Positions 35,011-47,889 of a stretch of DNA of 60,000 bases are shown piece by piece; positions within the stretch are counted from its first letter, which is position 1; each line of letters opens with the position of its first letter. The position numbers and the translations under genes were made by a program. A model generated the notes under the pieces. The model saw only the letters and a list, made by a program, of their open reading frames with translations, was not told the DNA's origin and did not search any database. The DNA lies in NCBI GenBank assembly GCA_950295325.1, contig OX485803.1, forward strand, positions 22,632,001-22,692,000, read 5' to 3'. This DNA comes from Polytrichum commune (Eukaryota; Streptophyta; Polytrichopsida; Polytrichales; Polytrichaceae).

Positions 35011-36072
35011 CTCCAGGAGCAGGAGTGCTAAGCGGAGGGGAGGCTATGGCCGCAGGGGGACGCACGCTGGCTCGCTTCTCTCGTTTCTCGCCATTGCGTG
35101 TGGCCGCAATCCCATCAGATCTCTTGTTTTCATTCTTCGCCCGCCCCCGCAGATCGGTTGCCATAAACTTCCTCCTGGATCCGCTCAATTTACAGATCTA
35201 GTTCTCATCGCTGCTTCTCGCACGCTGTTCTATATCCCTCGCAAACTCGCGTTCAAATACTCTTCTTAAGATTATCCCTCTCCTGACTGTGCTGTCGTCT
35301 GCTCGCACCGGCCATTTTGTCCATGCGTGCGTTTGTTCGGTGGAATCTCTGGGCCATGGCCAGCTTCGGATTGCGTGTGCAGGCAGGAGCTTAGGGCGAG
35401 ATGATGCTACGGAGGTGCATTTTTGGTAAACAGGGGCAAGGAGGGGCTAGGGTTGAGGAGAGTTGCGGTGTGTTAGATCTCACGGAGCGTGGAGCGGAAA
35501 TGGCGAGGGAAGACATCATGCGGGGATACAGGGATGGAGTAGTAGTGATGGAGCAAGCGTAGGTCATGTTGCGGTTTTGTGAAGCTGACGTGGATAGCGG
35601 AGGAGGAGGGTGGCGAGAATCATCAACGGGTGTTGAGTTCTTCATTCGGGGGTAGTAGTAATGCGAGCCAGATTTGGAGGCGGAAGAAGGAGCAAATTTT
35701 TGCGCGGCGGTAGGTGAGAGGTTTTTGGTGTCAATGCACGACGTGGAGCGGGGTACTGGAGAGCGAGGACTGTAGGAGTTGAGAGAGGAGACTTGGTGGA
35801 CTGTTGTCTGGAATGTTCCTCCCGCAGTATGGGTAGAGAACACTGGTTCCATCCACATCCTCGGCGCATATTTCACGGGGGTGTCAATGCAGCTGCTACA
35901 GATGGCTTTTGATTTTGCGCATCGTCGGGTTTCGAAGCAAGGGAAAGGTCCTTGAGGACGATGATGGCATGGTATTTGAACTTGCAAATGACCAGGTTTG
36001 GGATTTACTAGTAGGCAGTAGAATAAACTTTATTGTTCATCAAAGTAGGTACTCCGAGGCTGGGATACAGAA
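35011..36072 (+). promoter_or_regulatory. Promoter and 5' untranslated zone of the PH-RhoGAP gene
   Basis: The base composition rises sharply to near 50% GC here, compared with AT-rich flanks. The stretch holds CT-rich and CGC-rich blocks typical of plant 5' UTRs and leads into the start codon at 36073. I cannot place the transcription start. GGGATACAG just before AAATGTCC could be the acceptor of a 5'UTR intron. A 16-codon upstream frame, ATG at 35961 to TAG at 36011, lies in front of the main start. The long open frames here (34913-35269 plus, 35391-35987 minus) look like products of high GC and not proteins. Confidence 0.5.
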
Positions 36073-39000
36073 ATGTCCGCTGTGGTGAGCCCGACACCAT
36101 TTGACCGGCAAGCAAGAAATAATAACCGAGCAAACAACGTGGTGAGTTCATCATCATCTCTTCTCAACCTCCTGACTATGATAAGGAACTTGAACTAGAC
36201 GCATCCATCTCTCGCCTTTTGCAAAGGTTACGTTTTCAGGAAGGCAATGGAAAGATTCCATTTTTGGTGCTCAAAAGCTGGCTCATGATACTTATTCCCT
36301 CCTGGCTTTCCTCCACTTAATCCTCTCCAGCAATATTGCAGCATGGAAACAATCAGTCCTGGATCGTAGTGGACAAGAAATCTTTGGCTACTGGAATGTT
36401 CAAAGGTGCCATCTTTGGCAAGTAAGATCATGGAGAAAGCTGGTTATTTGTGCACCACAATGGCGGCATAAACCTGGAACCTGTTAAAATAATGAATGAA
36501 GAAGTGGGATTAGTTTGGACTTTGGTTGGTTATTCGAAATTCGTCTGTAGTTAGTCGAAAACCTAGATTTTAAGTGCACCGATTTCAAGCAGAGTGGGGG
36601 TAGAAAACCATGTCTTAGCTAACGATTAACGCATCCAGTGCTTCCAATGATCGGGATTGCATTTACGCATGATGCAAGATTAATGGCTCCATATCACCTT
36701 GGAAACTTGCGTTTTACTCTTCTTCTTTACCAGTGCTCTGCTATGGATATGAAACATCAGGGTTTTGTTCTTCCTTTGCCAAGAGATCTTTATAGCCGTC
36801 CCCACGTATGCACAGTCTATATAATTTTTGAGTGTCACCTGCAAGGTGTTCAGTTTTTCTCATATGTTTTCATTTTCAGGTTTACAAGAGCGGGCCACTA
36901 TATATCTCATCAAAGGGTATGTCGCAATCCTATCTAGGAATTAATTGTATGTGGTTGATGTCTGTGTAATTAGTGGTGTCTTATGTCTTGTTTGGAAGAT
37001 GAATCAAGACAAAGTAGGTGTCCACAGTTTCTAGTACGTTTAGGCTGTACACAGAAACTGACTTACTGTAAGTTGAATGTCCATTTCTCGACTGTCCAAG
37101 ACCTGTACATCTGTGGTCTTTGAGTGATTTTATTTTTTGGCTGTGTCTTTGGATGTTCGTTTGGTGGAGTTTGAAATTGTCTTATGTTAAATGGTTCCTC
37201 AGGGATAGGCTGGAAGTCGTGGAAGAGACGCTGGTTTATTTTAACCCGCACTTCATTGGTGTTCTTTAAAAATGATCCGGTGAGCCTCACTTCTATTTTG
37301 ATCTTCCAATCTCCAAGTGCGGAGCCATTCCACTGGAATTTTTCTTTTCTATGGTTGTCTAGGCTAGTAAATGCAAGCAGCAGTGCAGTTTTATAAATTT
37401 GTTGTGCAGCTTTAGTAGGGTTTTTTGCACTTACCAAGCATTTCTACACATCTACAACATGATTTTAAGACTTGGGTACTTAAAGAATGTAGATGTAAAT
37501 CAATTCCAACCTACAGTGAACATGCTGTTGGCAGTGACTGGATGCTTTCATCTCTGGTTTTTACAAAGTGCAATTTCTTTTCTCCCTCCATTAAGCCTCT
37601 GTTTTTTCCACCTAGTCAGTGGTTGCACGAATGTACTCTCCTTAGTAGAAGATGCATTCTAATAATCCTAGTGAGGGTTGTTTTCAAGTTGCATGTAGTT
37701 TACAAACGAGTGTTGAAGTTCGTACCCTGCATTGCAGTCAAATAATGTTTGACCTTTAGCTTCCATCTACTATCTGTAGAAGCATCAATTGAGTTGAATG
37801 CAAGTCATTCGTGAGGATAATCTTCTTGTTAAAAGCATGCCTTTTCTGGAAAGGATATTAGGTTGAATTTTATGATATTTCCTTCCACTCTTGTTTTGTT
37901 GTTGGTCTTCAGTATACAAGGTATCAAATTTTCCTTTTTTTCTGAAAGTTCTTTAAAAACACAGCTGTTCACCTTATTCATAAAGGGAAGTTATTCATAA
38001 AGTCACCTGCTCAATATCCCCCTTTATATTTGCTTACCTTAAGTTTGTGAAAGTCTAACTAAAACCTTCAGTGTGGAGAGAGAAAAAAGGGAGAGCTGTA
38101 AATTAGGAAAAAAGAGACCTCAAAATCTTCAAGAATATTCTCCACTCTTAAAATGGTCGAAAATTTGACATAGAGTTGCTTTTCATGAGGCTGTCTTCTG
38201 ACCAAAGTTGAATGCCTCCACTTCATTTCATCAAAATTGGAGTTTTGATAGATCTTGAACAATATGAAATGGCAAAAGTGGGGTGGAGCTCCCTACCAAA
38301 TTGTGACATATCTCTTATATGTGGTAATTTTGATTTCTGGTTGCAGAATACATACCCCACCAAGGGGGGTGATATGAACTTGACTCTTGGCGGCATTGAT
38401 CTGAACAACTCTGGCAGGTATACATTATTTCTTAACTTCATCAATATCTCTGGATCTACTTGTTTTTCCTATGAGTTGTAGGATGGTGTTCAGGAGTTGA
38501 TTGTGGTGTGGTACCTTCAGATTTTTCAAAAAGTAATGATTTTGGAGATTCCTGAACCATACTTCATTTTGCCGGGACAGCGTCTTTTTTACTGTACTAG
38601 GAATTACATTAGCTCTAGGTGTTTTGGGAGGTATTTACAAAAATTGTGAATCTATATTGATGTATGTCCTCATATAAGGAGTTTGCCTTAGATTTGTTTC
38701 AAATGAATCTATAGTTAGTATCGAGTTGCCGTCATCTGTGGATGGGCCATTTCTTTCTTTCAATGATCAATTGTGTCCATGCCTGCAGTGTGCTTGTTCG
38801 CTCTGAGAAGAAATTGCTGACAGTCCTATTTCCTGATGGAAGAGCTTTTACACTTAAGGTTCCTCTCTTCTCCAATGGCTGTTTTTATCATGAAATGTAT
38901 GTGTAGGTTGATATTTGGTTGTAAGTGTGGAAATTTGCGTCTCATGAAATGCCAAGGGGCTCAAAGTTTTAGGTGGATTTATACAGACTAATCACTTCGA

Positions 39001-42000
39001 CGACTGCTGCTTGGATTTGGTTTATTGCAGGACAGTGTTTGGATTTCCATTTTCATGGGCAGTCAGTTGTCTGATTTCTTAGAAAGTTGCATGGTGTAAT
39101 TTATTTTTTTATAATTGTTTCAGTGTTACACCTGTTGTTACTAGGGTTATTATGTTCAGGAAAACTAAAATTATTACGGGAGCTTATAAAACCTAATCAT
39201 CTCTTTCGCTTACTTTTTGTGAGTGATATTGCATATGGAACTTGGAAAGTGGATGACGTTTGGGTCTGAAAGTACTTATCAAAATAATGTTGGAGGGCTT
39301 ATATAGCTTTCCTTGGTACTATAATCATGTGCATTTTTGTAATGTGGAAGGTAGTGCTGTCATTATGGCTCAATTTAGTCAAATGCTATTTATACTGTGA
39401 GTACATTGTAGAAGAACTGTCCAGATGCTGTGAACTGAACTTTGCTTCTGGGTTAAAAGGCGGAAACAGTTGAAGATGTGGATGAATGGAGAGATGCATT
39501 GGAGCGTGCACTACAGGCAGCCCCGAATGCTGCCCTGGCGCTCAGCAGTAGCTCAAGCTTTCAAAACGAGTCTTTGGAAATCATTGATGGGACATTAGAG
39601 CAAGGTGAGTTCTCTACATGTTGGTAGTCAGATAAATTTGTGGGCGATTAGCTTCAGTATGTTCAAACCTCAAATCCTGTATGAATAAGCGGCTCTTCTA
39701 TAAGTTTCTTTGTTGCTTGTATATGTTGCAGCAGACTTGCAGATATTCCTGTGTTCCAAGTCATTGTAATGTAGCATTCACTTCTGAATAACAAGTGTTA
39801 TTGGCCATATATACTTTGGATGTGCTCATATCTTTTGTCCTTTTCTGATTGCCAGGTGGCAGCAACCGAAGGCCTGTTAAGTCCTTGGTTGTTGGGAGGC
39901 CGATACTGTTAGCTTTGCAAGATATTGATGGAAGTCCATCCTTCTTGGAAAAGGCGCTAACTTTCATTGAGCGTTATGGTATGCTTCTGTTATGTGAAAA
40001 ATCAAAAGAATTTAATTCCATCATGAGGGACATCATGAGTAATTATACCTCAAGTATCTTAGTTTGTAGGTGTCTGCTTGAGAACAGATTAATAGATTTT
40101 TTGCATATATGAAGATGTGTTTCCTGATTAGATTTGATTTCCTGTCACACAGGGGTTGGAGTTGAGGGAATTTTGCGCCAGTCTGCTGATGTTGAAGATG
40201 TTGAGCGGCGTGTGCGGGACTATGAACAAGGTGATAATTTCTTGACTATCTTGTTTTTATTGAACTTGACCTTTTTGACTTCTTCTCTTATGACTTCGTG
40301 TACTTAGTCTGCTGTGTGTTCACCTTTACTACATCTTTGGCTAAACTGGCACTTCATTACTGCTTCATTACCAAACAGGGCGTAACCAGTTTCTACCCGA
40401 TGAAGATGCACATGTAATTGGCGACTGCATCAAGGTACTGATCATGAAGTTATTTGATTTGAAGAGACAATATTGTGAATAACCTGGAGGATCTTGCTCA
40501 ATCAGAACTACTTGTAATTTGAAGTTCTCCGGGCCGTAGTTGTTGGGAATGGGTTTGCACATCTAGGATCAGCAACTCTTATAGCAGCTAAAGAAAACCA
40601 TGTTACTATACCAAAAAATGGTGTTTTCCTTCTGTTAAATCACCTTGTTAAGATAGTCTAGGAATTTGGAAGGTGGTATAGTATGATTATTGAGTCAATG
40701 GGGTGGTTGCAGCATGTGCTGAGGGAATTACCATCATCACCGGTTTCAACTACATGCTGCACTGCTCTTCTAGAGGCTCAAAGTAATTTCTTTATTTCCC
40801 TTGCAACTTCCATCCTGGATGCCCTATATGCATGTCATGCTCTAATTCTGTGGTCTGAGCATACTTCATGTAAATTCCTTCAGCAATGGTTGATGCTTCA
40901 CAGCATATATGAAATCTACTGTGAAGCCTGAATCTCAGCCTGTCTTATGCAAAGCAGTTGCCTCCATCATTCAGGCCCTTCTTGGTGCACATGCTTCAGG
41001 AGACACAATACTAATTGTCTCTTTCCAATGTAGAGTACCTTGAGAATCAATATATGACTTGGTCGTGTGTTTCATTTTTGAAATACAGCATTGTTCAGGT
41101 GTAAGTTGCACATGTTGTTTTGGCAAATTTCTGAATCTGTACTCTTGTAATGAGCAGGGCTTGAAGGAAAGGATACTCGCATCTCATCCATGAAAACAGC
41201 TCTGACTGATACATTTCCTGAACCTAATCGGCGTCTATTACAAAGGTATGGTGATCTCCTGTATCTATTATATTTGGAGTGTTTACAGAGGTTCCAGAAA
41301 ATGAACGTCGTGATTCAGATTATTGTTCAAATAATAAACACTTATTGTTTATTTCTGGTTTATGTTACTGCATGTGATACGAAGCATTTGGATATGGCAC
41401 TTGGCAGTGTAATTCATGATGTGAATAATTAGTACTAAGTAATGAAGTTCTTGGATGCTGAATGAGTGTTGTAATAAAGGTTACAATAGTGTCCTTGATG
41501 CTTCCTGAAAATAAATCTCTTAGGGATACATCATGCAGCTGTTGTACCTCCCATATCACCTGAATCATGTATAGCCAGTGTAATGCTGCTTCAAATTTTC
41601 TGATTGCTGATCCTTGACTAATTTTATCAAGGTTGATGAGCGGAATTGTTAATACTCCAAGGCGTCAATTTGAAGTATAATAATCAGGTCTATGATGAGA
41701 AGGCAACCAGGGTATTCTATAGTCAAAGTCCTCCCAGATCCGTTCACTTTTCTGAACCCTCTCAAAATCACTGATGTACATGTGGTGGTTTCTTTCAGAG
41801 TGTTGAGGATGATGCGAGCAGTGTCGTCTCACACAGATGATAATCGGATGACTGCTTCAGCTGTTGCTGCTTGTATGGCTCCACTATTGCTACGCCCGTT
41901 ATTGGCTGGTGATTGCGGATTGGAAGATGAAACTGAAGTTAGTCCAGACAATGCTGCACAGCTGTTGGCAGCCACTGCTGCTGCGAACAATGCACAGTCA

Positions 42001-45000
42001 ATTGTAACAACGCTGCTGGAAGAGTATGATCATATCTTTGAAGTAAGTTGAGGCGTAATTTTAAGACACAAGTGTTTTGTCACCTCATTAATAACCATGG
42101 CAGTTGCTTTCTGAACTAACAGGATTGGTGGGACTGTAGTTTTTGTATTGTGTTTGCTCAAGGAGTGACTTTTGACTCTGTATATTAGGTGAGCAATGCT
42201 TGTCTGCTTGGATTGAAATACTTCCATTGCAAGATTGCTTCTGATGTATGTAAACACACCATATATCAGGACTACACTTTGATTCGACCGCCACCCTCTC
42301 CACAAATGTATGGAGCTTTGGAGGCCAGTGGGTCCGAGGGCTCATCTGATGATGAGGATGTTGAGGCGTCGCGTATGATGAATGATGCAGAGGGAAATTT
42401 TCATGATGCTGCAAATGATCTCCATGAGGATAATGAGGAGGATGCAGAGCGTGCTCTTTCTGGCACATTGAGCGAAAGCAGTGGCAACCTTGGGAGTGAT
42501 GTCTTTGACTACAAGGTGAAGTTTTATTTGACCATTTGAGCAAATGTTTTAGAATGGTTTTACTTGGGGTGTCAGTTACATCTTTCAATTTTGACATTGC
42601 ATTATTGTGTCATTGCAGTACACTAAACATCTGATTTAGTGTGCCATTAAAATTGGTCTGCCATGTAAATTAGAGTGGTCGTTGTGACTTTAAGTTGTAG
42701 CACCAAGTGTCATAAGCCACCCAGTGATTGCAAGACACTTAGTCTTCAGGATTAATAGTGTAGGCCCCATTAGATCAGATGTTTGGTGGAGTGGTTTCTC
42801 TGTCATTGTCAATTGTCGATGATATTCTTAGCATTTCATACATTGTTATCTGTTTGGAATCCAGGGCATTAGTAGTATTGTCCTTTGGTTTATTGAGTTT
42901 ATTCTTAGTTGGCAAGTCCCTTTTAGAACTGAGAAACAAGTTGTTTTAGTACTTTATCAAGACACTGAGAATTTTTTCTGTGCTATTGAAAATTTATTAT
43001 TATTGTCAGTTACATTAGCAGAATTCAATAGTGGAGACCTCTTATAAATGGCCTCCAACTACAGGTTTTTGAAGGAGGCGATTCTGACAATGAATGCTCT
43101 GGTGGATTTGGTTCGACCACTGTACGACCAAAGGGGAACACCAAAGTCTGGACTCGATCATTGCAGTTAGGAAATGAAGACCAGCCTCATGAAAGATCCA
43201 CAACTGTTGAGAATGGTATGTTCAATACCAACATGACAGGTCGTGGCCGTTCTTCCCCGTGGGGAGAAGACAGAAAGTCTCCTCCTATGAGCACGCCACA
43301 ACCTGACAAGAACAATTCCAACTCTCATGTGAAACCACGTGTATCAACATCTAGCAGCAAGCGAACATCTCTGTGGGGCTTGTCTGCAGTACGTGGCTTT
43401 AACTTCACTTTGTTTCTGCTAGTGTGCTTGTCATCATGTGGAGGTGCTAATGTTTGTAGACATCTGTTAATGGCAGTTCATTCTCTAGGAACAAGAGTTG
43501 AGCTTGTCCAGGGAAGGTCAATTTTATATCTATGAGTTCTCATTCTTACATTACAATTTGCTATGTTCAGGTTACAAATAAGAGCACAAACTCTGATATC
43601 AATGATTCTTCTGGAGAGGAAGAGTAAGTCTTTCTTCATGCTTTGTTACTGTTCTTCAAGTTTTCATTAGATTATCCTTTAGAGTATCACAAAGCAAAAT
43701 TTCATTTGAAGTATAGTTTCTTCCTTGAAGTTTGGAAATCAAGTTTTCCATTTCATAACAAAAGTATTTCTCCCTGCAGATTAGCAATACACCGTTTGGA
43801 GGTGACAAGGACAGATCTAAGAAACCGCATCGCTAAAGAGGTATTAACATGATACTGGAAAAATTCTGTTGAAATCACTTTTTGTTTCTTCTGTACCTAC
43901 TGCGGCCAATGAGGGATGGGAAATCTGAGCAATTTCATGTTTCAACCAAACAGGCAAAAGGAAACGCAATCCTCCAAGCAAGTTTGGAAAGAAGGAAGCA
44001 AGCATTACATGACCGGCGACTGGCACTTGAACAAGATGTAAGGATTGTCAGCTTCATTTGCTTGATGGAGCTGTGTCCTTTGTATGCAGCTCCTCCCACA
44101 GGCCTATGCATTTCACTGGATGTTATTTTGGTGCTGAACCAACTGTAGTTACTCAAGTTGAATACCTTCAACTTGCCTGTCACAGATATTGCTGGCCAAA
44201 TAATGTATGGTGAGATTTTGGATCCATGTTTACCTCGCAGGTCGCCAGATTGCAGGAGCAGCTACAGACAGAGCGTGATTTAAGAGCTGCGTTGGAGATT
44301 GGCCTTAGCATGTCAGCAGCTCAGCTCTCTGCTGCCCAGTCTCTTGACCTGAAGGTGTGAATATTTGACAAAGGATAAAGGAAGGATATATTATTGTCTA
44401 AGTTGGATTTGATTGTTCCCTCTAAAATCTAGTAAAGTATTTGGGATCTGACTTAAATGAGCGTCATTTTTAACGTGGTGTGTTTCCATCTATTTGCAGA
44501 CACGAGCAGAAGTGGAGGAGATAGCTGTTGTGGAAGCTGATGTTGCCAGACTAAAACAAAAGGTTGCTGAACTTCATATCCAGTTGAATCAGCAACGTCA
44601 ACAGCAACATGGCATGTCACTCACTGACTCGTCAGAGAGGCAACAGCGAGTCAAGAGTCTACAAGCTCAACAGTATGATTTTAAAGATTGTTGTTACTTC
44701 TTTTTGGTTGCAATAAAATTCAGTATTGTCATTCAGTATGTGATTCAAAACTTTCCTCACTCTGCATGTTAGTTAGATTCTAAATAAGTTGGCTTCTGTG
44801 GCAAGTTTTTATTCCATCATTACCTAGGAATGTGTCATTTTTTGGTTACTGGCACTGATAACATGGATAATATCTGCAGGAAAATTCTACAACAAGAACT
44901 GGATTTAACGCTTGCTCTCTGTCATCACGAGAAGCAGAGAAATGAGGTGCAGCTTTGCTGTTCTATTCAAATTATATTTTTGTGTCCAAACATGCATTTC

Positions 45001-46568
45001 ATGTTGTTTTTGGGTTGGTCGTGTTGTTCTTGAGTTTTTTTGTTTATGCTATTAGATTGTAGATATAAAATCAGTGTGCCATGTATTTAACGGTTGGTTC
45101 TGTTTGGGACTGCCTGGGGTTGTTGTTGTGATGTATTCGCTGCTCTTGCATTATTTCAGCAACAAGGTGGGCAAGAAGATGCAGCTGCCCTTGAGCATGT
45201 TGTGAATCAACAGCGAAATGCACTTGCAGAAGCAAAGGTATGAAAAGATTGGGGACCATCAAGTGCTTCTTTATTTCAAACATTCAAGCATTCAAAAAAA
45301 TTGTTTGGTGTTGATATAATCATGAGAAATGCTATCTCAGTATTGATTTAGTAGTCACTAGTTGCAAACAGGGTTCAACAAGTGGAAGAGAGTTATCATT
45401 TGGTATCTGAAACCTGCTGAGAATGTCAGTCACTTTTAACAGGTTCATTCCTCTCTTTTGCAGGAAGCACTGGTGGCAGAAAGAGCCAGAGGCATGAATA
45501 TGTCACGTAGAACCAGTCCTCCACATGAATTGTCTGGAGGAAGCGACTGGAGAACATTGCGTCCTCCAGCGGGACCCTCAGCTGCTGGACGACAGTTTGC
45601 TTGGAGACACCAGCCCGATTTACTAAACCCTTCAGAGGAGTCCAATGCTGATGGTGGGGTTGGTGCTGCTAATGATTCTGCTGACGCTGGCAACTCTACT
45701 GGGAAGAGAATCCATCTTGATGGAGAGGTATGTATTCTCAGGTTGTTTGGATAGGTGGAATTTCATCTTTGCTAGTCTGTTTTCTGTTCTTTGTGATTGT
45801 TCATTGTGGATTATTTTCTAGTGTGGGTTTGTCTGGCAACATCATACTCATCTGTTGGTTTTTTTGGTGTGAACAATTAATATGGAGTCAAATTGAGGGT
45901 TTCAACAATTGCAGCACTGCTCTACTCTAATTCTGCTAAGAATATGCATGAGTAGTTCATTTTCCTAAAACCATCTGCATAAAATTCTGAAGTGGCCTAT
46001 TTAGGTTCAAATGCAAACAGAAAAATCTAGGTAATGCAGATAATCTAAGAATGATTCTATTTGGGATTTGCATCTGCAATAGAATCCTGGTAGATGGAAA
46101 AAGGGCTTTATATATAGGCAACAATGAGGTGTTGACGAATAAAAGCTTGCCACTCAGCTATTCTTGGCATTCATGCATGTTCATGAGGACCTTTGATTCT
46201 TGAGAAATTCTTCTTGAAGCCAGAGTAAACAGAAAGCGTCCTTCCAGATGCTTTGGAATGCTTGCATGTGTCTAAGTAATCTGCTGCTCTAGTAGTCATT
46301 TAAATTGATATTCATGTCGATGTTGACGAATGCAATGGGGTACCGTGGACAGGGTGGAATTGGACATACAAGAGGGCCGTCTCCACATAGGCAACCGCCT
46401 ACAGCCTCAGCAGCTCTGGTGGAACTAACAACACGTCTTGACTTTTTCAAAGAGCGACGTTCCCAGCTAATGGACCAGCTGAATAGCTTAGATCCTAGCC
46501 TTGTCCCTTCTTCTCTAAGTGGCCACGATTTGATTCCCGCCTCCCCCACAATGACAAGCCCTAGATAG
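36073..46568 (+). CDS. REN1-like: ROP GTPase-activating protein with PH domain (REN1/PHGAP type), 23 exons
   Basis: Accelerates GTP hydrolysis on ROP (plant Rho) GTPases, so it limits active ROP during polar growth. Exons: 36073-36141, 36880-36916, 37203-37279, 38347-38417, 38789-38858, 39460-39604, 39856-39978, 40153-40230, 40379-40434, 40713-40782, 41158-41245, 41799-42042, 42270-42515, 43065-43388, 43571-43623, 43780-43840, 43954-44037, 44241-44354, 44500-44672, 44880-44946, 45160-45237, 45464-45727, 46353-46568. All junctions are GT-AG and phases agree, giving 2,808 coding bases (935 residues), close to family length. Domain order (PH, RhoGAP, acidic linker, coiled coil, C-terminal block) matches Arabidopsis REN1, PHGAP1 and PHGAP2. 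The start gives a 23-residue leader before VYKSGPLYIS, as in relatives. The last exon could instead begin at 46296 (19 more residues). No exon is broken, so I take it as functional. Which of the three relatives it matches best is not resolved. Confidence 0.93.
36880..39604 (+). other. PH domain exons (2-6) of the RhoGAP gene
   Basis: Residues about 24-130. The text KSGPLYISSKGIGWKSWKRR then WFILTRTSLVFFKNDP gives the first strands of a pleckstrin-homology domain. MNLTLGGIDLNNSGSV and KLLTVLFPDGRAFTLK give the later strands. The C-terminal helix has the invariant Trp (about residue 118) in VDEWRDALERAL. The basic KSWKRR loop is where such domains bind phosphoinositides, so it should direct the protein to membrane; this is inference from the family. 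Four introns cut the domain. Confidence 0.88.
39856..42042 (+). other. RhoGAP catalytic domain exons (7-12)
   Basis: Residues about 165-376. The catalytic arginine finger is Arg206 in VEGILRQSADVEDV. Other conserved blocks are PSFLEKALTFIERYG, DAHVIGDCIKHVLRELPSSP, FPEPNRRLLQRVLRMM and AVAACMAPLLLRPL, the last being the Asn-region equivalent in plant REN proteins. It ends in TTLLEEYDHIFE. All key residues I know for the fold are present, so it should be active. A ROP-binding CRIB motif, which marks the other plant RopGAP class, is absent. Confidence 0.9.
42270..43623 (+). other. Acidic and Ser-rich linker exons (13-15)
   Basis: Residues about 377-583. Exon 13 is dominated by Glu, Asp and Ser (SEGSSDDEDVEAS, HEDNEEDAERALSG). 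Exon 14 is Ser/Thr/Pro/Asn-rich, including SSPWGEDRKSPP. This region looks disordered, is poorly conserved in the family, and holds many possible phosphorylation sites. Exon 13 has an overlapping open frame upstream (from 42189), but the acceptor at 42269 keeps the frame with exon 12. Confidence 0.75.
43780..45500 (+). other. Coiled-coil exons (16-22, first part)
   Basis: Residues about 584-790 are Leu/Glu/Gln/Arg-rich with heptad spacing (LAIHRLEVTRTDLRNRI, LEQDVARLQEQLQTERD, VEADVARLKQKVAELHIQL, QELDLTLALCHHEKQRNE). The phrase AILQASLERRKQALHDRR matches the highly conserved start of the coiled coil in plant REN/PHGAP proteins. In Arabidopsis REN1 this part is needed for targeting to vesicles at the tip. 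It probably also dimerises the protein. Confidence 0.8.
46296..46568 (+). other. Last exon with conserved C-terminal block; two possible acceptors
   Basis: The segment ALVELTTRLDFFKERRSQLM is the conserved C-terminal block of the family (L..LT.RL.FLKERRSQ). The exon can start at 46353 after GTGGACAG or at 46296 after CTGCTGCTCTAGTAG. The first adds no doubtful residues, and the second has the better pyrimidine tract and also stays in frame. The reading frame closes with TAG at 46566-46568, a short distance after the block. Confidence 0.7.
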
Positions 46569-47300
46569 TGAGTTTCCAGGTCCAGTAAGTTTGTGTAGAG
46601 ATAAGCTGCTGTAAAATGGATCTAGTGTAGAAACGTTGCATCAACCAGCGATATTTCCTTGCAACACTGGTTATGGAGTGGGTGTTAGATTAGTTAGCAG
46701 AGCATGCTGGCTGGTTGGAGTCCAGGGTGGTATTTCATATCATTTCATCCCCCAGTTCCTCCCCAGCCATCAGGAGTATTCTGAGGTCTCTCCTTCCCTT
46801 CTCAAGCTTTCCAATTTTTAGTCCACGTGGGGGCACTGGTGACGTGACCGTCGCAACCATAGAATGCCATAGAAGCACCTTGTTGTATAGCATTCAAGTG
46901 GTGCAAGCCTTATCATCATCATCATCTCATGCTTTGTCTTCAAGTTTCTGTCAGTAAGGCTGGAAACCTGGTCCATGTACTAGGCACAAATTGCTCAGAG
47001 GGCTTTCTAACTTCGATTATTATTACTGGATATGTTATCCAGAGTGTTTGGAACATCAATCCGAGGTCGCGTACTCTCCTGCACGACAGGTGTGTCTGAT
47101 GTTCATATGTGTACGTTTGCTTCTCTTGAAATTCTGTTGCGAGAAATACGAGGAGATCTCATCATTGCATTTAGTTATAGTAAGGCCTTTTGTCCTCTAG
47201 TACTTCCATTCATCTATGTTGAAAGAGCCCCCCCTATGATTGCGGAGGTTGTACTGCAGCCTATAAACTAAGGTTATCTTCTTCATCGAACACGGAAATT
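46569..47300 (+). other. Probable 3' untranslated region
   Basis: The mixed, genic-looking composition continues to about 47300 before AT-rich repeats resume. I see no exact AATAAA within it; TGTAAAATGG at about 46609 is a possible upstream element. The 79-codon open frame at 47032-47271 has no recognisable motif. Confidence 0.4.
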
Positions 47301-47889
47301 GCTGTCGAATGGTAACATATCACTGGTCTAGGAGTTGCTTGTTGTGTTTTATTGATTTTCTCATTATGTGACTGACATGCAAAAATAACATTTCAAAAGT
47401 ATTCTACCAGAAATGTCATTCTGACTCTGGTAAGTTACGATCGAGTTATCTCAGGCTTTGAGTTTCACTCGGTCCCACGATTTGCTTGGATGCTTGGAGT
47501 ACTAGCCCCCACTTTGCCCGCAAAAGCGTATGATCTGTGAATGACACTAAGAAACTAATATAAAGTCAACCACATTCGATTGCACTTTTGAAGCTTTGTT
47601 TGAAAAGTTCATCTTACGCAACATACTCACATAGTCAAACTTGTAATTCTAAACCACATCAAAGGCACTTTCCAACCTTGTCACATCCTGAAATAGTACT
47701 TGGCATGTCAAGCTGCTCACATTGATGATGTGTTGAAACAGTGTGTATGGATTTTGTTTCACAACACAGGGGGCCCGGGTAAAATTATGCCACTTACAGG
47801 TTCGTTGCTGATTAACTCTAAAATTCACTAGACTAATTTGGGGTAACTATGCTAATGATAAATATTGAGGACCACAATAAATGGGAATT

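Noticed and set aside
34913-35269. 118-codon + strand frame before the RhoGAP gene
   Set aside because: It begins inside the CATCC array and runs into GC-rich DNA. The Arg/Ser composition follows the base composition.
35391-35987. 198-codon open frame on the minus strand, Ser/Pro-rich
   Set aside because: It is antisense to the GC-rich 5' zone of the RhoGAP gene, overlaps a second frame, and has no domain. High GC removes stops.
36228-36431. Minus-strand frame in intron 1
   Set aside because: Lies wholly inside the first intron, with no recognised domain.
42088-42597. 169-codon minus-strand frame, His-rich
   Set aside because: It is the antisense shadow of acidic exon 13: GAT/GAG-rich codons read backward as His, Ile and Leu codons.
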